Source of the DNA: Diplosphaera chodatii
Lineage: Eukaryota > Chlorophyta > Trebouxiophyceae > Prasiolales > Stichococcaceae
DNA: 64,000 bases
Assembly: GCA_032358165.1 (NCBI GenBank)
Contig: JAALGY010000044.1
Location: forward strand, 1 to 64,000
Direction: 5' to 3'
In this document: piece by piece, positions 1 through 12,831 of the stretch
How the letters are laid out: each line of letters opens with the position of its first letter
How positions within the stretch are numbered: the first letter of the stretch is position 1
Made by a program: the position numbers and the translations under genes
The notes under the pieces: generated by a model
Told to the model about the DNA's origin: nothing
Database searches by the model: none
What the model saw: only the letters and a program-made list of their open reading frames with translations

Positions 1-2191
1 TTTCGGGTAGCAGGCCATTGTCGAGGCAGCCCTGCGTCATTCGGTTGGTTGAACGACGTCGGCAATGAGCTCTCGAATAGATCATCGGTGGCGAACTTGG
101 CGGCATTCAAGGCGTCCAGAAGACACTTGGCCGATATGAAGTCACTGGCGAGGTTGTTCTTGTGCAAAGCCTCAAATGATTGCCATGCAGGCATGTACTG
201 TGACTGTGACCATGTGTGCTGCACATGCGCTGCCTGACGCTGAGCAACACAATTCCTTGTGCAGAAACCTGGTCGGCAGGATGTGTACTTTTCGGGTGTG
301 GCGATCTTCCCAAAGCACCCCAAGGACAGCGGGCATTGGGTGGCTACTTTGAAGGATCACAACCCCTCCATGGTGCGTTGGCTTGACCTTCTACCCATCT
401 GTGCAGATCACTCGCTCGTGCGCAATCTCGGCAGAAAATGTCGAACTGGTGCCGAAAGGGGGGTTGTGGATGGGACGATGAAGATAATGTAGTTCTCACG
501 ATTTGCTTCGTGTGGAAGTTCACGATTGGGCTGGCACCGTTGCTTTGTGCGTCCGAAGTCGGTCTGCCACGCGCTCTAACATGGGCACGCCCGTACGGCG
601 CATGCTACATGGCGCCCGAGCTGGGCCACATCCTGAAGGATCGATCCGACCTTAGTGATGCGTCAATGAAGCGTAGACAAACCCTCGTTAGCTACATGCC
701 CCTTTGCAAAGCCATTGGGAGGACGATACCAGTGACTAGTGGGGTCAAGCTATTCCACAGGCACACATGGCGTGCAGTCATCAGAATGCGAACACAAGTA
801 GTGTTGCTTGTCTGGCCTCGTTTCACACGCTCCCGATGGCGCTTCATGCAATGCATTCTGCTACTACAATCCCACTATGAACATCACCTGCAGAGTGCGC
901 TTGCAGGACAATGACGGGCGAGCGGACATCCAATTCCCTGGTGGTGTGGCACATGGCTTCCGTGATTTCCGCATTGTTGAAAAAGACCTGGTCATGTCCG
1001 TTGGCAATCGCAAAAGCTTCGTCTGTGTGCAGCCCATGTAGGTCATGTGGCATCACGCTGCTGCTTGGTGTTTGGAAGTGTCGCTTGTTGCAACCGTGTA
1101 CATGGACCGATGTGATGAAATGGCAAGATACTGTAATAGGACGCTTTCAACACGCACATGCGCCAGTAACAGTCGAATCTAGATGTACATGGTTTGCAAG
1201 TGCTCATGGACATACGCACTACATCCCAAACCCTCGCACAATAACTTCCTCTGAGGTCACATGGCAGCGTCTTGCAATAAACGAAGAGCCGAGGGACAAC
1301 CCCTAAGATCACCTGTTGGGGTGAACCTGCACTTTTGCGATGTAGTGACATAAAGAATTGCAATTTGCAGCGGACGAAAGATGCTTGTCAGATCATGCTC
1401 TGCGATTCAGAGCATCGCAGTGGCCAGCAGTAGGAGTGGGGCCAGGGACGTTGTCGCCGGTGCCCCACTCTACTGCAAGCAAGGCGGCCATGCGCCTTGG
1501 TTCGGTGTATATACCATTTAAAGCGTGCTGTGCGTGTATGGGCGCCAAACTACTTGTTGTCAAGCCTGGCACGACATGCGGTCACCGCGCCGACAGTTGA
1601 AGAAGAACAGCAGCTCTGGGCTGGTTGCAGTCAGCGTACTGAGGGGGATGTGGCCAGCGGCAGTGGCCGTGCTCAGCTGCCAGAGGCTACAAGACCACAT
1701 CGCAAGTGGCTAGGCAACTCGCTTGATCCTTGTCGTCGACGCGCAAACCGAGTTGACATGGCATTTGCGTATGGTCCTCTCACATAGTGCTTCAACCGTT
1801 GGGGAGCACCGCTCAGGTCAACGCGCCTGCTTGCGTGTCGCTGCCGTCTGCACCTCAGCGCCGTAATAGTCGAGCACACAATATAATCAGGGCGATGCAC
1901 GCTGTGTTCCCCCAAGGCCGGCACTGACCACACAAACCAGGGTGTGACCGTTACCTTCATCATGAAGCATGTACAGTATGGCAGTTTGTTGCTGCTCAAG
2001 TTCTGCTGGCTGCCCTCAGACTTGTCACACTTCCCACATCCTAGGGCAGCAGCCCCCGCCATCTCTGCTGCCGCTGCCGCTGCCGCTGCCGCTGCCGCCG
2101 TGCCCGCTGCTGCTGCTGCTGGCGCAGGCGCTGCTGCTGCTGCTGCTGCTGCTGCCGCTGGCCTCTGCCTCTGATCCTGCTGCTTCTGGCA
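1..2191. other. no recognised gene downstream of the polymerase delta locus
   Basis: No gene could be supported here. Open frames on both strands are short, overlap one another and carry no motif I recognise. One plus-strand frame at 259-492 has a stretch reading HWVATLKDHNP that could be a relic of a transposon-encoded domain, but there is no second motif to back it. The right end is the 3' flank of the minus-strand polymerase delta locus. Confidence 0.5.
2066..2162. repeat. CTGCCG/CTG microsatellite
   Basis: A run of CTGCCG hexamers passes into CTG triplets with a few interruptions. It begins about 30 bases beyond the stop codon of the polymerase delta locus, so it would lie in its 3' UTR or just past it. 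Long alanine or leucine runs in overlapping frames come from this repeat and not from a gene. Confidence 0.9.
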
Positions 2192-5100
2192 TCACCAGTC
2201 GTCGTCGCCAAAGCGCGACAGCACAGCGTGCGCCTCCGCAAGGTCCTTCTGCACCTTCTTGCGGCGGTAGAAGATGGGGCAGTCCCGCGACGTGCACAGC
2301 ACATCCTGCGTGTCAGAGAGCAGTTGATAAGCACGCCGCATACTTTCCAGTGACAGTCATCGATCGAAGCCGACACCAGACGGGCAAACAGAAACACTCC
2401 AGGTGGCATACCTGGTGCAGGGAGCCCTGGCAGCGCTGACACTGCGCGCCAGACTGTGACTCGAGCTCGTTCACTGCTGCCACTGACCGCTGAAACGCCT
2501 CCGCCTCCTGCTTGGCAACAGCAAAACCATCTTATACATGCTGTTTGCAATCAGCACCCCAATGCTTGTCCCCGCAACAAAGGATAGTACTGGATGTGTC
2601 TGTTAGGCAGGCTTGAGTCCAACATGCACTGAATTGTCGGATGGGGATCAGCAGGCAGCCCACCTTGGGACTGCAGTGCGCGCACAGGGAGCCGCTGGCA
2701 ATGGGCGCCTTGCAGTTGAGGCACGCCAGCTTCTTCTTGGCGAACTTCATGATGCCGCCAGACGCATTTGAGGGTGTCGTGACCGCAATGGACCGTGTGT
2801 GGGCACCTGTTGCGAAGCAGCAACTTCCTTCGAGAAACTCCTGGGATTGTAACGCACCGCTGGATGGATGTGTGGATGTATTTCTATATGCATGCGGGTG
2901 GCATTGTGGATCACTACTGTGTTTGAAGCATATCGGACATCAGGTTGCCTCCGCACCATTGAGCAGCTCCTTGGCGTTCTTCATGATGGGCTCGAAGATG
3001 CGGGTGAGCGGCAGCGACAGGTGGTGCTCCAGGTAGTGCTGGCAGTCGATGGGCAGGTTGTGCTCCAGCGCATAGATCGGGTCCTCCGCCTTCTCCCACG
3101 CCTTTGCGCCCTTGGCTGCCTGTAAACCATCGGACAACACGGATTTTGAACCCTGCGACACGCACGAGTATCCTGTGGATAGCATGTCTGTCAGGCAGCT
3201 CGCTATTGAAGGATACATCAGGGCAGACATGCAAAGTATGCCGTCAAACTGATTGGTCCAAGTCGAACAAGGAGCAGCTGGATGTCTCAAGACACCTCAC
3301 AACATTGCTGGCAGGGAGTGGCCAATGGTTGCGGCTGTGATGCGTGCCATGTGCTGCACATCGGCATCGGACCAGCAAAGTCCAGGCTTCGAGCCCACCT
3401 TGATGATGACGTAGGGCACGCGGTCGCCGATGGTGGGGGCGGTTGCCGGGTCCCGCTTCAGCATCTTTCTTGGCCAGCTCCACGTGCGCGCCCTTGGCAT
3501 TGTAGTCGTCGAACGCCTTGGTCAGGCCCTGCAACGTTGACGGCAATTCGTTGACCCAAACAGTTTGGACGTTCAGGGAGTCGGGGCCTTCATGAGTCGA
3601 CATGCCGAGCCAGTCGGAGTGGCTGTGCAGCCGGGGTATGACGCGGCTCGTCATGCCATGATCTGATCTTACCTTGGTGACCACCAGCAGCGACAGGTCC
3701 ATGCGGTTCATGAGGAGGTCCGAGATGACGCCCTTTACATATGACACGGCGCCCTCCACGTCCTGCATGCGGTGCAGAACTGCATTCGGCATTTTAATTC
3801 GAAATATTCTCAAAGGAGCTGTAAGGCATCACTCATGTGTGCCGGTGGCAGTGCTGACCTTTTCGATGAGCATCTTCTCCAGGCTGGTCGTCACCACATT
3901 CTTCACCAGCAGGCAGTTGTCGCGCCGCACCGTCTCAATACCCTAAGCTCACGACACTTTGGGTGAGACAATCGCTCGGCACTAAATCGGAGCTGTGCAC
4001 TGTGCACTTGACAGGTGCCTGAGCGCGATGCCTGCAGGCGAGGCACTCCATGCACCTTGGAGTCCATCTTGTCGTGCTTGTCGGGGTTGGTGTACAGCAG
4101 GCCTGCATACCGCTTCTTGCTGATCAGCAGGTACGGGCAGTACACCTGCACAGGTCCAGACGATGCCACATATTCAGAACGCATGCCGGTGTAAGGACTA
4201 GAGAAGGAGGTGGATTTGTGAAAAGCAAACAAAACCCACAAGGGTGCTCAGGCGCCTGTGCGGCAGCAGTACGCAGACAAGACTTGGACCTTCTCGAACT
4301 CCAGGCGGATAGGCTTGATGAAGGTGGCGGACACCTGCTGCGCCGCCTCCTGTCCCAATTCCATCGCCCGCGCGATGTCTGGCACTTGCCAAAAGTCGAA
4401 CAGAAAAATACTTCACGATCAGACCTTGCTAGCACCCTCCGAGTCATCTGGCCCGAGGCAGTGGCAGTATCTTTGCAGCAACTGCATATGGAAAATCGCT
4501 TGCCTAGAGTACAGCCGCTGAATATAGACAGGCACTTTGCTGCACATGACCAGTCACGGTCTGAGTCGCGAAGCACCTTGAAGTTGACCATGACAGAGTC
4601 GGTGTCGCCATAGATGACATCGCAGTCAGCTTCGTACCCATTGGCTCGGTTGTACTTGGCCCGTACCGCCGCCCTGCACAACAACGGCTCCAACAGTTTC
4701 CTAGTGCCATATCCTGGGAATGCTGAAGCACATTGCGCAACGCTGACAGTAAGGCGGTGACGCTGCTGTTCCCTATATGCAGCCGACTCACGCTGTGGCC
4801 TCGATCATGTTGCGGCCGTAGGCAGTGGTGGACGAGGAGATCTCCAGGCACGGCAGCTTGCCAATGGTGGCACCCGTGAAGCCATAAACACTGCATCATG
4901 CGGGATACGTCACACTGGATTTCATGACGAAGTATCACGATATCTCAGCGCAGGGTCCAATACTGCTACATACACTCTTACAATATCCGAAGCAATCAGT
5001 GCAACGTATATGACTGCATACCTGTTGGCAGACACCTTCAGCGCCAGCTGCCGCCCATCCAGCACAGCCAGCTTGAACTTGTCCGTCTCTGTCTTCATGT

Positions 5101-6389
5101 CTGCCTTGGCCCTGCAGGCAGGAGGCAGGCGAATTGAGCTGGATTGAGTGGTCAGTCAAGCCCTACCAGCAGCACTATGAGGCTCTGCAGTGATGAGAGC
5201 AGCACATTGCCTGATTAACATCATTTGCCAATGTCTGGAACCGTAGCACAGACGATGATGGGTCAGCCTGCGTTGCTGGTCATCTCACATGAACATCTCA
5301 CAGAGGCAGCAGAACGACCACACAAGCGCACCGCTTGCGCGCGGCCAGCAGCTCCTCCAGAATCTCAGGCAAAATGCCCTTTTTCCAGGTGCGGCTTGAC
5401 AAAGCAATCGCCTGTGGGCGACTTGGCACAGCGCAGGTGATGTGATATGCTGCAACACTGGGCATTGTGCAAAAAGCATCTATCTGGGCAGCGAGACGCA
5501 CGCTTCCCGAGGCAGCAGCGTGGAGTAGCACAGGTTGTGCGCCATCATGATGGATGGGTACAGCGAGGCAAAGTCCAATGTCGCCACTGGCTGCCGGTAG
5601 TACCCTACCTACACTCAGGTGATTCGTGAACTTAAGTGCTTGACACATCTCCTTAACGAGCATCTCAAGCAAAAGAGTGATGGTGATACAACAGCAACCA
5701 CTACGAACCTTGGCATCAAGCACCGTTGCGCCTTCATATCCAATGGCATCTGGATTGCCGCATTGAGGCTGCGCAGAAGACAGACCATATCCATCCTCAC
5801 ATATGATGTTCCTGGAGGAATTCCTTGTTCAATCACAGTGACAGGGGCGACCTCAGATCATTGTGAGGCTGGCATTCTGTGTGAAGTTTCGCTGTCGGCA
5901 CACCTTCATGAAGGGGATGACGAGGCCCTTTTGCCGCGCCTTGCGCAGCAGCTGGCTGAACACCTTGAAGGACTGGCCTCGCGTCAGCAGGAAACGACAT
6001 CGGCACTCCTGATTAGCGTGACAAACACATCGATGAAACATGTATGGTGCACGGCATGCAGCCAATATCAGTGTGTTTTTGGGGAAATATTACAAGCAGA
6101 CAGTGCACCTGTGACACGAGCCATCTCCAGGTAGTTGAACATGTACATAAGCTTGTCCACCAACCGCTGCGGCAGGTATGCGTCCTGTACAAGGCGCACT
6201 GGTGACATGTCAACGTCTGCCGGCATGTGTAGTGCCCTTTGCGGTTTCAGATAGCTGTCGAGCGCAGCCACTCTAACGATACTCAAACGCCCTCGATCTG
6301 AGCACCTACCTTGAGGCAGTACACAGCCAGCCGCCGCCGGGACTCGACGTTACCATGCTGAAGATCTGAGATGATCGAATGGTGGACAT
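2192..6389 (-). pseudogene. POLD1: DNA polymerase delta catalytic subunit, 5'-incomplete, three frameshifts
   Basis: This is the replicative B-family polymerase that copies the lagging strand with PCNA. From 5' to 3' the exons carry the end of the exonuclease domain (YCLK then DAYLPQRL, exons 6389-6310 and 6184-6109), motif A with [14 protein letters not shown] (5608-5502), motif B region with [11 protein letters not shown] (5111-5022, 4890-4792), motif C with YGDTDSVMVNF (4673-4577), the KKRYAGLL block (4145-4056), and the C-terminal CysA and CysB zinc/iron-sulphur motifs (2806-2664, 2510-2412). It ends RFGDDDW and stops at 2192. Exons 6008-5904, 5449-5332 and 3528-3399 each hold one extra base in a homopolymer, and the exon starting at 4385 is preceded by AA instead of AG. 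No exons for roughly the first 480 residues were found upstream. The identity is certain. Whether it is a dead copy or a real gene with assembly errors is open. Confidence 0.9.
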
Positions 6390-9300
6390 CTAGTCTTGTT
6401 GACTAGACAACTTTAACATATGATGGCTGGCGTCGTTGACTGTTGAAGAAGCCCTGACATCAGCGGCCCTGCACATGCGATACATGCTATTGGACGTGCT
6501 TGATCATGCAAGTACTTGACATTACGACCAGCAATGATGGGCAGAAACAGCAGCAGCGCCTGCATTTGACATGTGATTGTGAATACAAGCATGAAGTGTA
6601 CATGGTGCATGCATACCTCATGATACAGTGCAGCAGGCGGCCAACATTGCGTGGTACTGCGTTTGCAGTGACGGCTTCACATAATCCGTCCAACAACTGT
6701 TTACAGGGTAATCAGGTTATGACGCCGCTTTTGCTACAATGGACAGACATTGGCCAGCCAGATCCACGGACATTCATCCGCGCACCTGCCCATACCCTCA
6801 GTCAGCCTGCTGGGCGTGTGTGAGCTGACCGGCACACCCGGCCAGCAGCAACACCTACATCAAATGTGTGTCTGTGATACATACAGATGACATGCTGACT
6901 CGAATCCGGCTGCTACATTGCAGCGGTGCAACAACTGACACAATATCTGCAAATGTCAAATGCTCTACCAAGCATTGTAACTTCAGTCAAGGTCTGACAT
7001 GATAGATGCATCTGCTACAGATTGAACGTTTGATGCACACTCAATGAGCCATCTGCCGACCTCATTGTGACCTCGGCCAGCACAAGTAGGCGTACACATG
7101 CCGTCGTCACCCGCATGGGCATGGGCATCCCTCACCTGTCAAAGGTATTGCCAAGATGCTTGGTGCCACGATGCGCATTGGATCGTAGGAGCTCTAGTGT
7201 TGTTGCTCCTGCATCGGTGGGTGTGCGCGGTACTGTAGTGCATGCTGTGCCATTAAAATATGTATCTCGTGAGATTGCAGGACACATCATACCGGTTGCT
7301 TGCAACACTGACGCTGCGACGCCCGCTTGCCAACTCCATATGCTGGCATACCTATCGTGCTCTTATCTGGGATGGCATTGTAAAGCACACACTGTGGGCA
7401 TAAGAAAATTACCGTGTGCCCAGAGTAAGCATGCTCCACGTCAATGATGTTCGCGCACATGTCTTGAGGTTGCTTGCGTGCGCAGGCGAGTAACATGTGG
7501 TATGCAATGTGCCCACAAAGGTTGACACAGATCTGACCTCGAGAAGTCACCTGCATGATGTGCACAGCGGCAGCTTTGGAGTGCAACACTTTGCTGAACA
7601 CCGATATCCTGCAGCATGTGGTGCCACATGAGCTTTGGCATCTTGGCATCATTCAGGCGCACATGTTAATAGCCTGACGCTGCACACCTCAACATGGCAT
7701 CCCACCATACCTGCCATATGGTAACCGTTGAGACTCTATCAAATCACGACTTTTTTGGGCTTTGGTTCGCGTGTGTATGTCTGCATAGGCGCGCGCGCTG
7801 CTTACGTCCCGTCTACATTCGGCGTTCGCCTCTCTTTTCACGTGTGCCGCCTGCTGTGCGTTGCTGCGCGCCTGACAGACCCGTGTCCGACGGCCTAGTT
7901 CAGGCGGGCTAAATGACGGGCTATTCTACCTAGCCCCATGAAAGGGCGCATGGGCCCTTTCATAATGTTTCCCTTCGACATAGGTCGGAAGCTCGGAACG
8001 ACGTGGGTCACCATCAGGATGCTGGATCGACAGAAGGAATTGCATGATGCGTTGCGCTTGATCTGCCAACGATGTAGGCTCGGCAGCAGCCAGTGCTGCT
8101 CGGCCTGCACCTCACGCCCAGCGGGCACGCTTATTGCGTTGCCAGGCAGTGCAGGGCAAGGCCGGGCCATTGTGTGGTGGCATGCCTCAATTCAGGCTCC
8201 TGTGGTCATGGCTGCTATCGCACTCGTGCTTACAGTGTTGATCGGGCTCCCAAGCGTGCTTCCCTGGGTCCAGCCCACAGTGACTGGTCAGGAGAGCCAG
8301 CCCAACCGCTGGGTCCCGGCCCCGGCGATGACCGCGCTGTGGGCGCCCGTGACCTTAACCGCCGAGCTTAACAGGCAAAATGATCCAGCAACGGACTATG
8401 CGACCGCTCGTAGGCCCCCCGGGCTTGTGAGGGTCCAGTGTGACACCCATCAGATCCACCAGCTCCTGGGTGGAAGAACACAGGACAGCCGGCAGCTTAG
8501 ACCACAAAAGCCTACTGTCAACGACGAAGCTACTCAACAGGACAGAATGGCCGCTCCATCGTTGATCGACTGGCCCAGCACACTGACCAGCTCTAACCGC
8601 CTGCATGACGCATTTTGCCCATTGCACACCCGTGGGCCGAACACTTGGCAACTAGCATGTCTTGGACCGTACGTGTGCTGGAACTGGCACTGGCACTCTT
8701 AGTGACTGCCGCTTGGGTGCTGTCTTTGAGTATGGGCTTGAAACATGCGCGCAGACACACATTGATATGGCTGCGCATGGTCACACGCAGCCTTACCCTG
8801 AGGGTTGCAGCTGAATCAACACATGCTTTCTTGCTGACCTGCAGCATGACAGATGGGTTGATGACCACAGCAATCAAGACGCTGCATGCCTTTTGTCACC
8901 TGGTCAGACAGGCACACCCAACGTTGATCCTGCGTCTGGTTGCACACGTTGCAGGACACGGGCACAGCAGAGAAAGTTTGTGGGTGTATGCCATGCTCCT
9001 TATGGCATTTACAATCCATACGCAATGCAGGATCATACGGCAGATGTCCGTGCTCATAGATCACACAATTCCTGGCTATGGCGCCAGGCAGCACGCGAAA
9101 ACAGCCAGCGCACAGTTGTGTTCATCCTCGTCGTTGTGGTGCTGCAGGGCCATGTGTTCGTCGAACTCTATCACCAACTCGACAACATGCAGTTGCCCTG
9201 CTCCACCACCGTAGCACGCAACTTGTGCGCCCTGGTTGCTGTACTTGCCATTGACATGTGCTACGGCAACGCAGCTATGCAAGCAAAGAGCCGCCCACGC

Positions 9301-9492
9301 CACCAGCCTCGCTGGCTCTATATACACACGCAAATCAAGACGAAGGTGCTGCTGGCCAGACTGTGGCACCGCCGCTGCCGCGGCTGCCGCCATCCATGCT
9401 GGGCGAAGGCATTGATGCTCTGCAGACCGCATGTCAGACATCAAACTCATTGAGCAGACTATCCAGACTTGCTCATCAAGGGGCCAGGGCGT
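6390..9492. other. no recognised gene; expected place of missing POLD1 5' exons
   Basis: If POLD1 were complete, its N-terminal and exonuclease exons should lie here on the minus strand. I looked for DIECAG, the SYSLNSVSAHFLGEQKE region and the YNIQNFDLPYL block and saw none. A 254-codon open frame at 7938-8702 (plus) has no start context, motif or neighbouring exons that would make it credible. A short perfect hairpin, ATGAAAGGGC and its complement, lies at 7938-7963. Confidence 0.5.
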
Positions 9493-12165
9493 TCACCCTA
9501 AGTGGACCCCGAGCCCCACCGCCTGGTGCTGCTGTGTCCAATGACACCGCCACAAATGGTGACGCTTGCTGCTGCGCATGTCGAGCTGCTGCCGCGCATC
9601 CTCGGCATGCTGCCGCTGCAGCTGCACCACACCTGCCTCAATGCCGGGCTGCAAGTTGTGCAAGTGCTTTGCCTTGCGCTCAGACTGGGCCCGGCGGTAC
9701 TCTTGGCTGTCGCTTAGCCAGCGCTGTGACACCTGGTGCTGTCGCTCGAGCTGCTCGACCTCTGCAAGTGCTTGAGCTATCACCCGCTGCTGCCTGCGCT
9801 GCGGCACCGGCACACCTGCAGCCTGCTCATCGGCATCTGGTGCAGATGCTGCCAGCGCGTCAGAACTGGCAGCATCCAGCACCTCAAGCTTCTCGATGTA
9901 CCAGGTGTGTCCAGCCGAGACGCTCCTGCAGTGCAGAGCCAACCTGACGATGAATTAGAGTGTCGTCTGCTTGGTTACAATTGGAAACCCTGCTGTGTGC
10001 GAGCATGGTGCAAAAGAGATCCATGATGTTCTTGGCATGTGACGGCAGCCGTACATTGGGCAGGTCAGCAAAGCCTCTCCGGCGCAGGCACCCTGCCCAG
10101 TATAGCTTGGTGTGCTGATGATGCGATGGGCGCTGCTGCAGCCACTGCGGCCGTCTCGAGCTCCTGCTTCAGCTTTGCTTCCGCTTGCAGCAGCCGCTGC
10201 ACCTCTTGCAAGGCACGCGAGTGCCAGGTCTGCAGCTGTTGCGGCAGCCGGGCCTCCTTTGCGGCTCTCGCGCTTACACACCTAGGGAAGGCATTGGCAT
10301 ACCGTCACCAGTCTGGTGCTGGTCCGTCCTGCGGACAGCAATATGGCGTCAACATGCTTCTGCTCGTGCGTCCCGTCTTACCAGCCAAAGCAGCAGGGCT
10401 CGGCGGCCGGCAGGAGTGAGGTGTTTCATGATGTAGGACCATGGCCGCACATTCACCCAGACATGCTCGATGTTGTCCCCAAAGCTGCAGCCGATGCCTT
10501 CTAGCGTGCGCGCGCCGAACTCGTTCTGGCACTCCACATTATGGGCTCGCGCATGCCAGGGCCCTACTCCCATTGGTGATTGCCAGGCGCCCGGGCAGAC
10601 CCTGTAGGCAAGGAATTGAAAAAGGTCAGCAGTAGCGCTGCTATGCGGCAGATATGCGCCAAGCATCACCAAACGATTGAGGGTTTACATGGCCATGCAG
10701 CTCAAGCAAAGAGACAGGTTCAGCACCTCTCATAGTGCGTCTTGAACTGGTATGCGACGTCCAGGAAGAAGAAGCCCATGCCGGCTGCTGCCTGCGGCCT
10801 GAACTGGCGCTCTGCGCTGCGCATGATGATCTCGTGGTAGACATAAGCACTCCCCTGTGTGCAATGTCTGGATGTCCATGATGGACACCACGAACTCATG
10901 CCGGCAGACTGCCGCCACATGCCTGTTACGTCAAAGCGCGCTGTGCCGTACGTCAGCGGTTTGGCCGCCTTGAAGCTGCTGCATGTGGGCTGATCCAGCA
11001 GTGCCGGGTCCATCTTGTCGCGTGCATCCAGCGCCTGCCTGACCTGGTGTGCGGCAAGTAACGGGCGTCCTGCTGCAGCTGTGGCACATTGGCTGACGCT
11101 GCTCCTGCCTTTTCAAAGTGCTTCAAGCCTAGACACGCGTCGGCGTGCAGGCCGCTGCGCATTTGCCAGCAGCATGGGCAGTGCTGGAAGCCACCTATAT
11201 GCAACAGCAATCAGAACTCCATCATGCATGTCACAGACTTCCACATGCGCGAAGTATCCCACGCTCCAAGATGGAGGCTATTGAATGTCAGGCAAGATGG
11301 CACATTGCACCTTCAGTGATGGGCTCGCCGAGTGCAGCGTCCGACGTTGCCTCTTTCTGCGCCATGCGCCGGTGGGCAACAGCTTGTCCAAGGTTGCTGT
11401 AGGCGGCGGGCGGTGCTGCACCGAAGCCGTTGCACACATGCACATCTGTCACCACATCTGTTCAGGCCGACATGGAGATCGGAGCCCGCTGCTGCACTGT
11501 TGATGTCAGAACCATTAGCTCGTCATCATACAGTGTTTCTAGGGCAACCGGCCTGGCTGGCCATGCGCCCAAGCTGATGGGGTGCAGCAACACTGTTGCC
11601 TGGCAGCTGCTGCAGCTGTAACACGGCACTGCGACTGTGATGTGACCGATCAGGCTGACGAATGTCACTGTGTTGCTGTCCTCGGCTGTTGGTGGGCAGG
11701 CCTGCAGGCAACCTGTCGCTGCGCATCTTGGACACTGAGAGCACGCAGCTGCAAGCCGCTGCTCCCAACTGTCGGTCAGCTGGTGTTTGTGCTGCGCAAT
11801 GTTTTCTGGACGCCGGGCTTGGGCGCATGAGGTATGAGAGATCAGCTCGTTGCGCGTGTTGTGCCAGCTTGCATGGCGCCGCTCAACACGACCCTGACGT
11901 GATCTGCGGTGGAGCACCTGGCGCGCTGTGTCATAGTCAAAGCTGCCGACGTCATCATCATCAGCGCACGATCGTGAGCACTTGCGAGCGGTTTGCGAGG
12001 AGATCGCAGGCATTGGTAGCACCCGCTGGCGTGCGGGTGCAGCGTCGCTGTCTGCCGTTCTGAGCAGTCTGCCGCTATGCGACCAATTGCCGGCTCTGCT
12101 GCTTGGGCGGACATGTTTATCCGGTGGTTCCTCGTGTCAAAGAAATACTTGATCTTAGGTGCCAT
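9493..12165 (-). mobile_element. KDZ-family transposase (Kyakuja/Dileera/Zisupton type)
   Basis: The gene encodes a cut-and-paste transposase of the KDZ superfamily. It starts MAPKIKYFFDTRN at 12165. Then come a cysteine-rich CxC-like region near 11.8-11.5 kb (pairs CPRC and CSSC), a second cluster CPCCWQMRSGLHADACLGLK (about 11.18-11.12 kb), and a block with CSSFKAA followed by RFDVTG and CRHEFVVSIMD (11.0-10.85 kb). The FFFLDVAYQFKTHYE segment (10.80-10.74 kb) holds the family's DxA-type acidic position. GIGCSFGDNIEHVWVNVRP (10.52-10.45 kb) matches the conserved GxGxxxGE.IERVWA region. The tail to about 9.49 kb is a charged coiled coil with WLSDSQEYRRA, as usual for the family. Exons change frame through short introns. 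I saw no nonsense codon in the core, so it may be recently active. Terminal repeats and target duplications were not located. Confidence 0.75.
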
Positions 12166-12831
12166 CAGTGCACGCTGCAGTGTTAAGCAATTCCGTACGT
12201 GCCGCGCAGTGCCAAGTGCTCGCCGTCGGACGGCTGCAGACTGATGAAGTATGATGGCAGAACTGAAAAGTCATCTGTTCACGATCGTAAGGACGCACCG
12301 GGGCAGTCGCACGGGCCCAGTGCAGCCAGGGTCACCAAATGTCGTCAACATTCGTCGAAATGTCGAGTCCTTACGAGTTGACGACTTGACGACAAAACGT
12401 GAGTGAACCTGTTGAACGTGCTGGTTTCAACGCGGGTATACGAACCTACGCGTATATACTTCTGAGAGTCCGAATTGTACTGTAAGATAAAGCAATAGGT
12501 ATGCGTTATATACGCCCACATACATAAGCTCGGCGACATCTGAAATTTCAAACTGGCTCAAGAACGGTAGCACACACCCGGAGGCGGCGCACAAGGCGTG
12601 CTGAAGATCGAAGGTTACGTCATACAAAGGTAGCTTGCCGTCAGTGCCGTGGTCCGCCGTCATGTTTTGTTCTGAACTCTTGATCAACACCGTTAATTTG
12701 CCAGTACATGATGCACGACAGCAATGCCGACGACATAGATCCCGCTCAGATCCGATTCACAGCTTACAGAAGCCAACGGCCGCAATGTCGCCTGGCGTCG
12801 TATGCTGAACCTCGTGTTGATTCCTGTTAGG
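12166..12831. other. intergenic stretch between KDZ element and BED-finger gene
   Basis: No coding sequence is supported. An imperfect inverted repeat, GTCGTCAA and later TTGACGAC about 37 bases away, occupies roughly 12340-12393. It could be a transposon end or simply a small hairpin. Confidence 0.4.

Noticed and set aside
259..492. Plus-strand frame with HWVATLKDHNP, thought of as a protease or transposon-encoded domain
   Set aside because: Only one weak motif, no catalytic partner residues and no linked exons.
2025..2550. Alanine-, serine- and glutamine-rich frames on both strands
   Set aside because: They are produced by the CTGCCG/CTG microsatellite and by shadows of the last two POLD1 exons.
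7938..8702. 254-codon plus-strand open frame
   Set aside because: It has no recognisable motif and its composition does not resemble the confirmed exons. It starts inside a hairpin, so chance is the simplest explanation.
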